Positions 54,553-64,000 of a DNA stretch of 64,000 nt are shown here, in pieces. The notes beneath the pieces were generated by a model. It saw nothing but the letters and a program-made list of their open reading frames with translations. It ran no database searches and was not told the origin of the DNA. Source of the DNA: Vannielia litorea (GTDB lineage Bacteria; Pseudomonadota; Alphaproteobacteria; Rhodobacterales; Rhodobacteraceae); contig NZ_JAHVJR010000001.1 of the NCBI RefSeq assembly GCF_019801175.1, forward strand, positions 1,116,001-1,180,000, given 5' to 3'. The position numbers and the translations under genes are program-made. Within the stretch, counting starts at the first letter, position 1; each line of letters begins with the position of its first letter.

Positions 54553-55422
54553 ATGCACCAGGTTGCCCGCGATATCACCTATGCCAACTCGGTGCGCTCC
54601 AAGCCGGGCCGGGCCTTCGTGAAGCTGCTGGAAAACGCCACCGGGCGGATCGGGTTGATCAAGCGGGCGGATGGCTACGAGGATGACGTGGCGGGCGGGG
54701 CCGACTTTTGGGATGTGATCCGCGCGCGCTACGGGCTCTCGCTCAAGGTCACCCGCGGGAGCCTTGAGAACATCCCCCGGACCGGGCCGCTGGTGCTGGT
54801 GGCGAACCATCCATACGGCATCCTCGACGGGCTGATGATGGGGCATATCCTGAGCCAGACGCGAGGCGACTTTAGGATCTTGGCACATCAGGTCTTCAAG
54901 CGCTCGGAAGAGCTGAACCGGATCATCCTGCCGATCGACTTTGACGGCACCCGCGAGGCACAGGCGGTCAACCTTGCCACCCGCAAGGAGGCGCTGGCCT
55001 ATCTGGCGCAGGGCGGCGCGATTGGCGTGTTTCCGGGCGGGACGGTGAGCACCTCGGCCAAGCTGATGTCGCGCCCGCTCGATCCGGGCTGGCGGCGGTT
55101 CACCGCCAAGATGATCGCCAAATCCGGGGCGACAGTGGTGCCGGTGTGCTTTGAGGGGGCCAACAGCCGGCTGTTTCAGTTGGCGAGCCACATCCACTCG
55201 ACCCTGCGGATCGCCCTGCTGATCAAGGAGTTCCGTGCCCGGATCGACGAGCCGGTGGAAGTGGCGGTGGGCCAGCCGGTGCCGCGTGATGAAATTGTCG
55301 CCCGGGCGAGCGACCCCAAAGCACTGATGGATTTCCTGCGCGAGGCAACGTATAGCCTCTCGAACAAGCCTGTCCGTGCCCGCGAGTACGGCAAGGAATT
55401 CGAGGATTTTCACAAGGCGTAG
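54553..55422 (+). CDS. Lysophospholipid acyltransferase family protein
   Basis: PlsC-like acyltransferase of 289 residues, peripheral membrane protein without clear helices. The acyltransferase site appears as VANHPYGILDG, where histidine and aspartate are five residues apart instead of the usual four, and the acceptor motif as GVFPGGTVST. This variant is known in the OlsA/hemolysin-like branch of the family. It may acylate lyso-ornithine or lysophospholipids. murI starts six bases after its stop. Confidence 0.82.
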   Translation: MHQVARDITYANSVRSKPGRAFVKLLENATGRIGLIKRADGYEDDVAGGADFWDVIRARYGLSLKVTRGSLENIPRTGPLVLVANHPYGILDGLMMGHILSQTRGDFRILAHQVFKRSEELNRIILPIDFDGTREAQAVNLATRKEALAYLAQGGAIGVFPGGTVSTSAKLMSRPLDPGWRRFTAKMIAKSGATVVPVCFEGANSRLFQLASHIHSTLRIALLIKEFRARIDEPVEVAVGQPVPRDEIVARASDPKALMDFLREATYSLSNKPVRAREYGKEFEDFHKA

Positions 55423-55428
55423 GCCCGG

Positions 55429-56241
55429 ATGGCGGTTGGCGTATTCGACTCAGGGATTGGCGGCCTCACCGTGCTGGATGCGGTGCAGAAACGGCTGCCC
55501 GATCAGGCGTTTGTCTACTTTGGCGATCACGCCCACAGCCCCTATGGGGTGCGCACCGCCGACAATATCCACGACCTGACCAAGGCGGCGGTGGAGCGGC
55601 TTTGGGCCGAGGGCTGCGATCTGGTGATCCTTGCTTGCAACACCGCCTCGGCCGCCGCGCTGCGGCGAATGCAGGAGGCCGGCGTGCCCGAGGGCAAGCG
55701 GGTGCTGGGCGTTTTTGTGCCGCTGATCGAGGCGCTGACCGAGCGTCAGTGGGGCGACAACTCGCCCCCGCGCGAGGTGGCGGTGAAGCATGTGGCGCTC
55801 TTTGCCACCCCCGCCACGGTGGCCTCGCGCGCGTTTCAGCGTGAGCTGGCCTTCCGGGCGATTGGCGTGGATGTCGAGGCGCAGGCCTGTGGCGGGGTAG
55901 TGGATGCCATCGAGGATGGTGACATGATCCTTGCCGAGGCGCTGGTGCACTCCCATGTGGACGCACTGAAGCGCAAGATGCCCCAGCCGCAGGCCGCCAT
56001 TCTGGGCTGCACGCATTACCCGATCATGGAAGAGGCCTTTCAGGAGGCGCTCGGGCCTGAGGTGAGCGTGTACAGCCAGGCCAGCATCGTGGCCGACAGT
56101 CTGGCCGATTATCTTGCCCGTCACCCCGACAAGCGGGGCAGCGGCGAAGAGACCAAGTTTTTGACCACGGGCGATCCGCGCAAGGTGACGGATCAGGCCA
56201 CGCGGTTTCTGCGACGAAAAGTTGAATTTCAGAACGCCTGA
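55429..56241 (+). CDS. murI: Glutamate racemase
   Basis: Cofactor-independent racemase of 270 residues that makes D-glutamate for peptidoglycan. The aspartate-serine pair is in VFDSGIGG (D7, S8), and the two catalytic cysteines are C70 in ACNTAS and C194 in GCTHYP. The substrate loop YFGDHAHSPYG is also standard. ATG 55429 lies six bases after the acyltransferase stop, so both may be translated from one transcript. Confidence 0.96.
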   Translation: MAVGVFDSGIGGLTVLDAVQKRLPDQAFVYFGDHAHSPYGVRTADNIHDLTKAAVERLWAEGCDLVILACNTASAAALRRMQEAGVPEGKRVLGVFVPLIEALTERQWGDNSPPREVAVKHVALFATPATVASRAFQRELAFRAIGVDVEAQACGGVVDAIEDGDMILAEALVHSHVDALKRKMPQPQAAILGCTHYPIMEEAFQEALGPEVSVYSQASIVADSLADYLARHPDKRGSGEETKFLTTGDPRKVTDQATRFLRRKVEFQNA

Positions 56242-56277
56242 ATTCAACTTATCACTCGCAAGACCAAGGACAGACCA

Positions 56278-57306
56278 ATGACTGCACAAATCGCCATTCT
56301 GGGCGCCTCCGGCTATACCGGCGCCGAACTCGTCAGGATCATCGCCTCTCATCCGGGTATGGAGGTGGCCGCCCTTGCCGCCGACCGGAAGGCGGGGATG
56401 GAGATGCGTGACGTGTTTCCGCATCTGGCCCATCTCGACCTGCCGCAGCTTGTCACCATCGACGAGATCGACTTTGGCAAGATCGACCTCTGCTTTGCCG
56501 CCCTGCCGCATGTGACCTCGCAGCAGGTGATCCCCGGGTTGCCCGAGGGGCTGAAGGTGGTGGATCTTTCCGCCGACTTCCGGCTGCGCGATCCGGCGGC
56601 ATACGAGAAGTGGTATGGCCAGCCGCATCAGGCGGTGGAACTGCAGAAGGAGGCGGTCTACGGGCTGACCGAGTTTTACCGCGACGAGATCAAGGGCGCG
56701 CGGTTTGTGGCCGGCACGGGCTGCAATGCGGCGACCGGGCTGTTCTCGCTGCTGCCGCTGTTCAAGGGCGGGCTGATCGACCCGGACTCCGTGATCCTCG
56801 ACATGAAGGTGGGGGTTTCGGGCGCCGGGCGGAGCCTGAAGGAGAACCTGTTGCATGCCGAGCTGAGCGAGGGCTGGATGCCCTATGCGGCGGGCGGCAA
56901 GCACCGGCATCTGGGGGAGTTCGATCAGGAGTTCAGCAAGGCGGCGGGCCGCGAGGTTCGGGTGCAGTTCACCCCCACGCTGATCCCTGCAAACCGGGGC
57001 ATCCTCTCGGCGGCTTACGTGCAGGGCGAGGCGGCGGCGCTCCATGCGGCGCTGGTTGAGGCATATCAAGATGAGCCGTTCTGCCATGTGCTACCCATGG
57101 GCCAGGTGCCCTTGACCCGCTCGATCCGGGGCAGCAACATGGTGCATCTGGGCGTGGCGCAGGAGCGGGCGAAAGGCCGGGCGACGGTGTTTGCCGCGCT
57201 CGACAACCTGACCAAGGGCTCCAGCGGGCAGGCGGTGCAGAACGCCAACCTGATGCTGGGGCTGGAGGAGACCGAGGGGCTGACGATGGCCCCGCTGTTC
57301 CCGTGA
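56278..57306 (+). CDS. argC: N-acetyl-gamma-glutamyl-phosphate reductase
   Basis: NADPH enzyme of arginine biosynthesis, 342 residues. The Rossmann motif is ILGASGYTGAELVRII, and the catalytic cysteine is C149 in GTGCNAATGLFSLLPLF. HxxR-type residues are in HRHLGEFDQEF. Type-1 ArgC by its length. It starts 36 bases after murI and ends ten bases before ccmE; argC-ccmE adjacency is typical of Rhodobacteraceae. Confidence 0.96.
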   Translation: MTAQIAILGASGYTGAELVRIIASHPGMEVAALAADRKAGMEMRDVFPHLAHLDLPQLVTIDEIDFGKIDLCFAALPHVTSQQVIPGLPEGLKVVDLSADFRLRDPAAYEKWYGQPHQAVELQKEAVYGLTEFYRDEIKGARFVAGTGCNAATGLFSLLPLFKGGLIDPDSVILDMKVGVSGAGRSLKENLLHAELSEGWMPYAAGGKHRHLGEFDQEFSKAAGREVRVQFTPTLIPANRGILSAAYVQGEAAALHAALVEAYQDEPFCHVLPMGQVPLTRSIRGSNMVHLGVAQERAKGRATVFAALDNLTKGSSGQAVQNANLMLGLEETEGLTMAPLFP

Positions 57307-57316
57307 GGAGGATGGG

Positions 57317-57775
57317 ATGGCCGGATTGAAAGGGCTGAAGAAGAAACGGCGGGTGCAGGTGCTCATGGTGGCTGCGCTTGCGTTGACGCTTTCGGCAGGC
57401 CTGATCGGCTACGGCTTTCGCGATGGCATCAACTTCTTCCGCTCTCCAAGCCAGGTCATGGAAAGCCCGCCTGCGCCGAACGAGGTTTTCCGCATCGGCG
57501 GGTTGGTGGAAGAGGGCACGATCGTCCGCGGTGAGGGCGAAACCGTGCGGTTCTCTGTCACCGATGGCGGCGCGACGGTGCCGGTTGAGTTCACCGGGAT
57601 CCTGCCGGACCTATTTGCAGAGGGGCAGGGGATGGTCGGCACCGGCAGCTATGACGGGCGTGTCTTCAAGGCGACCGAGATATTGGCCAAGCACGACGAG
57701 ACCTATATGCCGAAAGAGGTCGTGGACGCGCTGAAGGAACAGGGCGTTTACGTGGAGCCTGAGCCGGAAACCTAA
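57317..57775 (+). CDS. ccmE: Cytochrome c maturation haem chaperone CcmE
   Basis: Periplasmic haem chaperone of 152 residues with an N-terminal anchor (about 13-33, VQVLMVAALALTLSAGLIGYG) after a basic start. The haem-binding histidine is in ILAKHDETYMPKEV near the C-terminus, followed by a flexible tail. It takes haem from CcmC and passes it to CcmF. In many relatives ccmF and ccmH follow directly; here the gene is followed by a REP-like element and purB on the other strand, so those genes are elsewhere. Confidence 0.95.
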   Translation: MAGLKGLKKKRRVQVLMVAALALTLSAGLIGYGFRDGINFFRSPSQVMESPPAPNEVFRIGGLVEEGTIVRGEGETVRFSVTDGGATVPVEFTGILPDLFAEGQGMVGTGSYDGRVFKATEILAKHDETYMPKEVVDALKEQGVYVEPEPET

Positions 57776-57860
57776 GCGGGCGGGACAGATCCTGACCTAC
57801 GGGTGTGGCATTATCTGAAACACTAGTTGACCGTGTGTTCCTGCAGAAATGTTGGGACGG

Positions 57861-57907
57861 TGGGGGCGCTGCCCCCACACCCCCGGAGTATTTTCAGCAA
57901 GAAAATG
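57861..57907 (+). repeat. REP-like element, copy 5
   Basis: Hairpin TGGGGGC-GCT-GCCCCCA (57861-57877) then CACCCCCGGAGTATTTTCAG and CAAGAAAATGG. It lies between the convergent ends of ccmE and purB, 12 bases from the purB stop. Confidence 0.82.
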
Positions 57908-57919
57908 GACGGGATGGAT

Positions 57920-59221
57920 TTAACCGAACACCCTTTTGAAGATCGTGTCGACGTGTTTGGTGTGGTAGCCCATGTCGAATTTCTCGTTGATCGCCTCGAC
58001 GCCGAGCGCCTTGACCACGTCTTCGTCGGCCAGCAATTGCTCGCGGAAATCGACGCGCTCTTCCCAGACCTTGAGCGCGTTGCGCTGGACCATGGCGTAG
58101 GCGTCTTCGCGGCTGACGCCGGCCTGAGTGAGGGCGAGGAGGACGCGCTGGCTCATGACGAGGCCGGGGAACTTGTTCATGTTGTCGAGCATGTTCTCGG
58201 GGAAGATCAGCATCTTGTCGACAACGCCGGTGAGGCGTTTGAGGGCGAAGTCGAGGGTGATGGTGGCATCGGGGGCGATGCCGCGCTCGACGGAGCTGTG
58301 CGAGATGTCGCGCTCGTGCCATAGGGCCACGTTTTCCATCGCGGGGATCACCGTCATCCGCACGAGGCGGGCGAGGCCGGTGAGGTTTTCCGTCAGGACC
58401 GGGTTCTTCTTGTGGGGCATGGCCGACGAGCCCTTTTGGCCCATCGAGAAGAATTCGGCGCCTTCCAGCACCTCGGTGCGCTGCATGTGGCGGATCTCGA
58501 TGGCGACGTTCTCGATGCTGCTGGCGATGACACCTAGCACGGCGAAGAACATGGCGTGGCGGTCGCGTGGGATCACCTGGGTGGAGATCGGCTCCGGCTT
58601 GAGGCCGAGCTGGGCGCAGACGTGCTCTTCAACCGCCGGGTCGATGTTGGCGAAGGTGCCGACGGCGCCGGAGATCGCGCCGGTGGCGATTTCGTCGCGG
58701 GCGGCGGAGAGGCGGGCCTTGTTACGGTCCATCTCGGCGTAGAAGCGGGCGAAGGTGAGGCCCATGGTGGTGGGCTCGGCGTGGATGCCGTGGGAGCGGC
58801 CGACGCGAACGGTGTCTTTGTGCTCGATGGCGCGCTTTTTCAGCGCGGCGAGCAGGCCGTCCATATCCTCAAGCAGGATGTCGGCGGCGCGGGTGAGCTG
58901 GACGTTGAGGCAGGTGTCGAGCACGTCGGACGAGGTCATGCCCTGGTGGACAAAGCGCGCCTCCTCGCTGCCGACATGCTCGGCAAGATGGGTGAGGAAG
59001 GCGATCACGTCGTGCTTGGTGACGGCCTCGATCTCGTCGATGCGGGCCACGTCGAACTCGACATCCTTGGCCTTCCAGACGGCTTCGGCGTTCTCGCGCG
59101 GGATGACGCCCAAATCGGCCATCGCGTCACAGGCGTGGGCCTCGATCTCGTACCAGATGCGGAACTTGGTGGCGGGCTCCCAGATGGCGGTCATTTCGGG
59201 GCGGGCGTAACGGGGGATCAT
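57920..59221 (-). CDS. purB: Adenylosuccinate lyase
   Basis: Fumarase/aspartase superfamily enzyme of 433 residues acting twice in purine synthesis (SAICAR and adenylosuccinate cleavage). The signature GSSAMPHKKNPVLTEN is present; other conserved parts are MTSSDVLDTCLNVQL and VGRSHGIHAEPTTMG. The N-terminus MIPRYARPEMTAIWEP is standard for the short PurB type. Monocistronic by appearance; purL is 10 kb away. Confidence 0.96.
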   Translation of the reverse strand: MIPRYARPEMTAIWEPATKFRIWYEIEAHACDAMADLGVIPRENAEAVWKAKDVEFDVARIDEIEAVTKHDVIAFLTHLAEHVGSEEARFVHQGMTSSDVLDTCLNVQLTRAADILLEDMDGLLAALKKRAIEHKDTVRVGRSHGIHAEPTTMGLTFARFYAEMDRNKARLSAARDEIATGAISGAVGTFANIDPAVEEHVCAQLGLKPEPISTQVIPRDRHAMFFAVLGVIASSIENVAIEIRHMQRTEVLEGAEFFSMGQKGSSAMPHKKNPVLTENLTGLARLVRMTVIPAMENVALWHERDISHSSVERGIAPDATITLDFALKRLTGVVDKMLIFPENMLDNMNKFPGLVMSQRVLLALTQAGVSREDAYAMVQRNALKVWEERVDFREQLLADEDVVKALGVEAINEKFDMGYHTKHVDTIFKRVFG

Positions 59222-59297
59222 GGGCAGCCTTTCGCGTCTGGAATGCGGTCGGGGGTCGGATACACTGGGGGGCAGGTGGCAACAAGAGGGTGCGGCG

Positions 59298-59825
59298 ATG
59301 CGGGCCTTGGCGGCATGGCTGGTTATGGCGGGGGCGGTTTGGGCACAGCCGGTGCCGGGGTTTGAGGATGCGCCGGAGCCGCTGTTCTTTGAAGGGCTCT
59401 ATGCGCTGGTCGGGGTCGACAGCGCGGGGCGGGCGCTGAATGCGCCGGTGCGGCTGGAGGTGGTGTTGCAGGGGTTGGAGTTGCGCGGCTGCGACCTTGG
59501 CGCCGGGCGGCTTGATTATGCCCGGATCGGGGAGGCGTTCGTGCTTGCGGGCCGGATGGGCGGTGAGGCGCTGTGGTGCCGGTTCAGCGTGGACCCGGGA
59601 AACTACCCGCTGCTGAACTGCGCAAACCCGGAGGGGCTGCGGCTCACGCTATGGCCGGAAGGGGAGTTTGGCGCGCGCTGGTATGTGGCTGACGCATTTT
59701 GGCTGCGCGATGGGGCAATTTGGCGGCAATTGCCGGGGTCCGGGCATTCTGTTGCCTCAGAGTTGACACAGGAAGGTGAAACACTCCGGTGCAATCGAGG
59801 AGACAAACCGGAGCAATACCGATGA
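59298..59825 (+). CDS. Hypothetical secreted protein (175 aa)
   Basis: Not recognised. Signal peptide MRALAAWLVMAGAVWA (cleavage at WA-QP, about residue 16-17). The mature part is rich in beta strands with cysteines in LRGCDLG, LWCRFS, LNCANP and LRCNRG, so two disulfides are possible. The ATG at 59298 is chosen because it begins the signal sequence. Its stop overlaps the ATG of the next secreted protein gene (ATGA), and the two are probably one unit. Confidence 0.7.
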   Translation: MRALAAWLVMAGAVWAQPVPGFEDAPEPLFFEGLYALVGVDSAGRALNAPVRLEVVLQGLELRGCDLGAGRLDYARIGEAFVLAGRMGGEALWCRFSVDPGNYPLLNCANPEGLRLTLWPEGEFGARWYVADAFWLRDGAIWRQLPGSGHSVASELTQEGETLRCNRGDKPEQYR

Positions 59826-60442
59826 CACCTTTTGCCAGAATTGCCGCAGTGGCCGTTATGAGCCTTGTGATGCCCCAGCAGGTTGCGGCGCAGGTGCGGC
59901 TTGAAACCGCAGGGCGCATTGCGATTGACGCCGTAAAGGCGCTTGGGCCGAAGCAGAAAGCCGAACTGGCGTCGTTTCGGCGGTCGTATGACTACTACGG
60001 GGCGCTCTACGTGAGCACGACGGGCGATGTAGCCTACGGGCATGCGGGGGCCAGCTCGATGGCGGCGGCGCAGACCATCGCCCGGATGGGCTGCGAGCGG
60101 AAGGCGCAGGCGCGCTGTGTGCCGCATGCCGTGATCGCGCCGCGGAGCGTGAACGAGGGGCCGAATGGGCGTTTTGACAACTCCGGCACCTTGGCCAACG
60201 TGATGGTCGACCGGTTCAACAAGCTTCAGCGGGGCCGTTGGACGGCATTCGCCGCGGCGCCCGAGGGCGCTTGGGGCGCGGCGACCAACCTGCCGCGCGG
60301 CTCGCAAGCGGAGGCGCATGCGCTGGGGCAGTGTCGGAGCTCGGCTGCCAAGGCGCGGCGGAGCTATCCGGCGGCGATGGCACGGGCGATGGACCGGCGC
60401 GGACTGTTCCGCTGCCGGACGGCGCTGGTGCTGGAGAAGTAA
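59822..60442 (+). CDS. Secreted protein with two DUF4189-like repeats
   Basis: Protein of 206 residues with signal peptide (MTPFARIAAVAVMSLVMPQQ, cleavage near AAA at 23). Two parts look like degenerate DUF4189 units: YYGALYVSTTGDVAYGHAGA with AAAQTIARMGC, and WTAFAAAPEGAWGAATNLPR with AEAHALGQC. DUF4189 proteins are small secreted proteins of unknown role. Start overlaps the previous stop; the coding region of that gene also holds a TTGACA (59763) that could give a separate promoter. Confidence 0.65.
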   Translation: MTPFARIAAVAVMSLVMPQQVAAQVRLETAGRIAIDAVKALGPKQKAELASFRRSYDYYGALYVSTTGDVAYGHAGASSMAAAQTIARMGCERKAQARCVPHAVIAPRSVNEGPNGRFDNSGTLANVMVDRFNKLQRGRWTAFAAAPEGAWGAATNLPRGSQAEAHALGQCRSSAAKARRSYPAAMARAMDRRGLFRCRTALVLEK

Positions 60443-60465
60443 CCAGAGGTTTGAGGCGAGGGCAG

Positions 60466-60485
60466 GGGCGGGAGGCTTCCCGCCC
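60466..60485. terminator. Hairpin between convergent genes (possible bidirectional terminator)
   Basis: Perfect stem GGGCGGGA / TCCCGCCC with loop GGCT, between the DUF4189-like gene and ilvN, which converge. No T-run, so termination is only inferred. Confidence 0.4.
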
Positions 60486-60496
60486 TGCGCGTGCGC

Positions 60497-61063
60497 TTAG
60501 CCCTTTTCGCCGCGCGAGAGCGCCACGACGCCGGTGCGGGCGATCTCGGTGAGGCCGAGAGGACGCATCAGGTCGGCAAAAGCGTCGATTTTCTCGGAGG
60601 GGCCGGTCATCTCGAAGATGAAGCTCTGAAGCGTGCTGTCGACCACATTGGCGCGGAAGATATCGGCCAGCCGCAGCGCCTCGACCCGCTTTTCGCCCTC
60701 ACCGGCCACCATGAAGAGGGCCAGTTCACGCTCGACGGCGGGGCCTTCTACGGTGAGATCGTGAACATCGTGGACCGGCACGAGGCGGCCGAGCTGGGCC
60801 TTGATCTGCTCGATGATCGAGGGCGTGCCGGTGGTGACGATGGTGATCCGAGAGCGGTGGCCTTCATGGTCCACCTCGGCCACGGTGAGGCTCTCGATGT
60901 TGTAGCCGCGCCCGGAGAACAGGCCGATGACACGTGCCAGAACGCCCGCCTCGTTCTCGACCAGCACCGCGAGAGTGTGGGTTTCGATCACCTCGGCGTT
61001 CGGGTCTTTGAGGTCGTAGGCCGAGTGCTTCGACAGGCCTTTTTTCAATTTCAGCGCGGCCAT
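60497..61063 (-). CDS. ilvN: Acetolactate synthase small subunit
   Basis: Regulatory subunit of acetohydroxyacid synthase, 188 residues, which binds valine and activates the large subunit encoded at 62471. The N-terminal ACT domain is ETHTLAVLVENEAGVLARVIGLF with SGRGYNIESLTVAEV, then the second domain with FRANVVDSTLQSFIFEMTG. Many alphaproteobacteria name it ilvH. It is separated from the large subunit by two small genes, one on the opposite strand. Confidence 0.95.
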   Translation of the reverse strand: MAALKLKKGLSKHSAYDLKDPNAEVIETHTLAVLVENEAGVLARVIGLFSGRGYNIESLTVAEVDHEGHRSRITIVTTGTPSIIEQIKAQLGRLVPVHDVHDLTVEGPAVERELALFMVAGEGEKRVEALRLADIFRANVVDSTLQSFIFEMTGPSEKIDAFADLMRPLGLTEIARTGVVALSRGEKG

Positions 61064-61167
61064 GTTTGGCTCCTCCTCGATCTGGGCGTGGTTTTGCGGC
61101 TGGGCCGCGGATTGTCAATGGCGGGTGTGGGGCGTAGCCTTGCGAGGTTGACGCAAGGGAATGTGCG

Positions 61168-61959
61168 ATGGACGGGCCGGGGCGGCCCTGCCCCTATTGT
61201 GGGGGTGAGGCAGCCGCACAGGGATTGGATGTAATCGGACATTGCGGCGCTCCGCTTTGTGCGGTGGCCCGCAGCCGGGCGCTGGCGGAAGAGGCCGCAG
61301 TGGAGCGGCGCCGCGAGGCCGAGGTGGCGCGGGAGGCCGTGGCCGGGGCGGTGGCGTCGGTGCTGGAGCGCGTCGAGGCCGAGACGGGCGAGGCGCCCCT
61401 GCTCTGCGCCGTCCCGCACAGGGTGCCGGTGCTGGTGCCTGCGGAAGAGAGCCGACGTGCGGCTTTTTTGGCCCATGTCGCGGCGCTTTGTGACGAGGCT
61501 TTCAGTGTTGACGAGGCCGAGATTGGCGCGGTCTATGACCGGGTGGCGCAGGAGCCGGAGGAGCCCGATGTGGTGGGTCCGGCCTGTGCCAGTTGCCGGG
61601 GGAGTTGCTGTATCCGGGGCTACAGCCAGATGGCCTTTGTGAAGCTGGGCACGATCCAGGGGTTTCGCCGGGCGGAGCCGGGGCTGACCCGCGAGGCGCT
61701 GCTGGCGTGTTATGAGGCCCATTTTCCCGAAGAGAGCAGTGAGGGGGGCTGCTTGTTTCAGGGGCCGATGGGGTGCAGCTTGCCGCGCAGCTACCGGGCG
61801 GGGCTGTGCAACACCTACCATTGCGAGTTGCTCGATGCGCTGATCGAGGAGACCGACGGCGCCGAGGGGCCGGTGGTGGTGGCCGCCACCGATGAGGCGG
61901 GGGTGCAGGTGGTGAGCGTCATGGCGCCGGATGGCCGCTGGGAAGAGGTGGAGCACTAG
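61168..61959 (+). CDS. Cysteine-rich protein with two metal-binding-like motifs
   Basis: Protein of 263 residues, no family known to me. N-terminus PCPYCGG...GHCGAPLC looks like a zinc ribbon (about 8-31). An Ala/Arg/Glu-rich helical part follows. Near residue 138 there is ACASCRGSCCIRG, the CxxCxxxCC pattern of YkgJ-like proteins, then GGCLFQGPMGCSLP and LCNTYHCELLD. So it may carry one zinc site and one iron-sulfur or zinc cluster. It is inverted between the ilvB and ilvN genes. Confidence 0.7.
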   Translation: MDGPGRPCPYCGGEAAAQGLDVIGHCGAPLCAVARSRALAEEAAVERRREAEVAREAVAGAVASVLERVEAETGEAPLLCAVPHRVPVLVPAEESRRAAFLAHVAALCDEAFSVDEAEIGAVYDRVAQEPEEPDVVGPACASCRGSCCIRGYSQMAFVKLGTIQGFRRAEPGLTREALLACYEAHFPEESSEGGCLFQGPMGCSLPRSYRAGLCNTYHCELLDALIEETDGAEGPVVVAATDEAGVQVVSVMAPDGRWEEVEH

Positions 61960-61960
61960 T

Positions 61961-62413
61961 TCAGAGCGCGAGGACACGGTCATACCCCTCGAAGAAGCCT
62001 TGGGTATCGGCCTGAAGCAGGCCTTTGTGCTGACTGGCGACCCAATCCCAGAATGGGTCCAGATCATCCATCACCTCGTCGGTGGTGCGGCCCTGCCAGA
62101 GCACCTGCGCCGCGAGGATGGCGGTGCAGCCTGTGAGCACGCCGCGCACGAGGGCGACGTCGCCCTGGCCCTTGCCGGCATCCAGCGCCTCGATGAACTC
62201 GCCTGTTTCATCTGCGAAGAGCGGCTTGTCGGGCAGGGTGAGGTCGAGCGCAGCGCAGAGGGTCTCACCGGCGAAAAGCTCGGCCTCGCGCGGGCCTGCC
62301 TCGGGTGCGAGGTGGCGCAGGCTGTGGCGGGGCAGGGTGGATGGCAGCGCGGCGGCCAGATCAGCAAGGCCGGGCGCGGGGCTGGTGAAGAAGAAGCGCA
62401 TGTAGTGCGACAT
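61961..62413 (-). CDS. Hypothetical protein downstream of ilvB (150 aa)
   Basis: Soluble protein of 150 residues that I do not recognise. It begins MSHYMRFFFTSPAPGLADLAAAL and has acidic, helical content with LFAGETLCAALDLTLPDKPL and VMDDLDPFWDWVASQHKG. It starts 57 bases after the ilvB stop on the same strand, so it is probably co-transcribed with ilvB. Its stop faces the stop of the opposite gene with a single base between them. Confidence 0.65.
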   Translation of the reverse strand: MSHYMRFFFTSPAPGLADLAAALPSTLPRHSLRHLAPEAGPREAELFAGETLCAALDLTLPDKPLFADETGEFIEALDAGKGQGDVALVRGVLTGCTAILAAQVLWQGRTTDEVMDDLDPFWDWVASQHKGLLQADTQGFFEGYDRVLAL

Positions 62414-62470
62414 GGGAAAGGCCCGGTGCAGGGCGCCCGCCGGGGGGACGGGCGCCGCTGGGATGCGTGA

Positions 62471-64000
<1,530 letters not shown>

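Overview
The window is a GC-rich (about 65-70 %) alphaproteobacterial chromosome segment with dense coding on both strands. Gene content and order point to the family Rhodobacteraceae, Roseobacter group: a yajC-secDF-(Mth938)-ccmABCDG block, a HemA-type 5-aminolevulinate synthase of the Rhodobacter kind preceded by an FNR box, argC-ccmE, a fused indolepyruvate ferredoxin oxidoreductase next to a LysR gene, a DctPQM TRAP transporter, and a REP-like repeat of the CACCCCCGGAGTATTT type. No species can be named. I see no phage, transposase, insertion sequence, CRISPR array or replication origin.

Layout. 0.5-8.4 kb: protein translocation (yajC, secD, secF), two TauE/SafE permeases, an Mth938-like protein, then ccmA, ccmB, ccmC, ccmD and ccmG for haem delivery and thiol reduction in cytochrome c maturation. 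8.4-10.9 kb: a candidate small RNA and five small genes of unknown role. 11-14.7 kb: aconitase with a palindromic operator-like site, and a DUF1223 protein. 15.3-18.5 kb: DctP-DctQ-DctM TRAP transporter. 18.6-22.6 kb: a lower-GC orphan gene, DUF1206 and MFS membrane proteins, an HU-like protein and two tRNA-Val genes. 22.7-32.8 kb: a GntR regulator divergent from a nine-kilobase catabolic operon (type-I sugar ABC transporter with a fused double permease, SDR, lambda-crystallin-like dehydrogenase, BKACE/DUF849 beta-keto acid cleavage enzyme, two SMP-30 lactonases). 33-36.7 kb: tRNA-Phe, gmd-fcl for GDP-L-fucose, a secreted protein and a tandem duplicate of tRNA-Asp. 36.8-43.7 kb: a fluoroacetate-dehalogenase-like hydrolase, an M20 peptidase, hemA, a RodZ-like protein and ispG. 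43.8-48.5 kb: DsbA-like oxidoreductase, aminotransferase, a Cys-rich protein and purL. 48.9-57.8 kb: a secreted glycine-rich protein, LysR with the indolepyruvate oxidoreductase, an acyltransferase, murI, argC and ccmE. 57.9-64 kb: purB, two secreted proteins, ilvN, two small genes and ilvB, which runs off the right edge.

The most interesting system is the GntR-controlled ABC/SDR/dehydrogenase/BKACE/lactonase operon. It combines sugar-lactone chemistry with a CoA-dependent retro-Claisen enzyme, a pairing I do not recognise from a described sugar pathway. Other points are a two-copy, exactly 125-nt double-hairpin element, five copies of a REP-like element, a CCTCCCC-loop small RNA candidate, a RodZ with a duplicated C-terminal domain, and several clean palindromes in front of acnA, the indolepyruvate oxidoreductase and hemA. 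All functional statements come from reading the sequence and from memory of protein families; no search was run.
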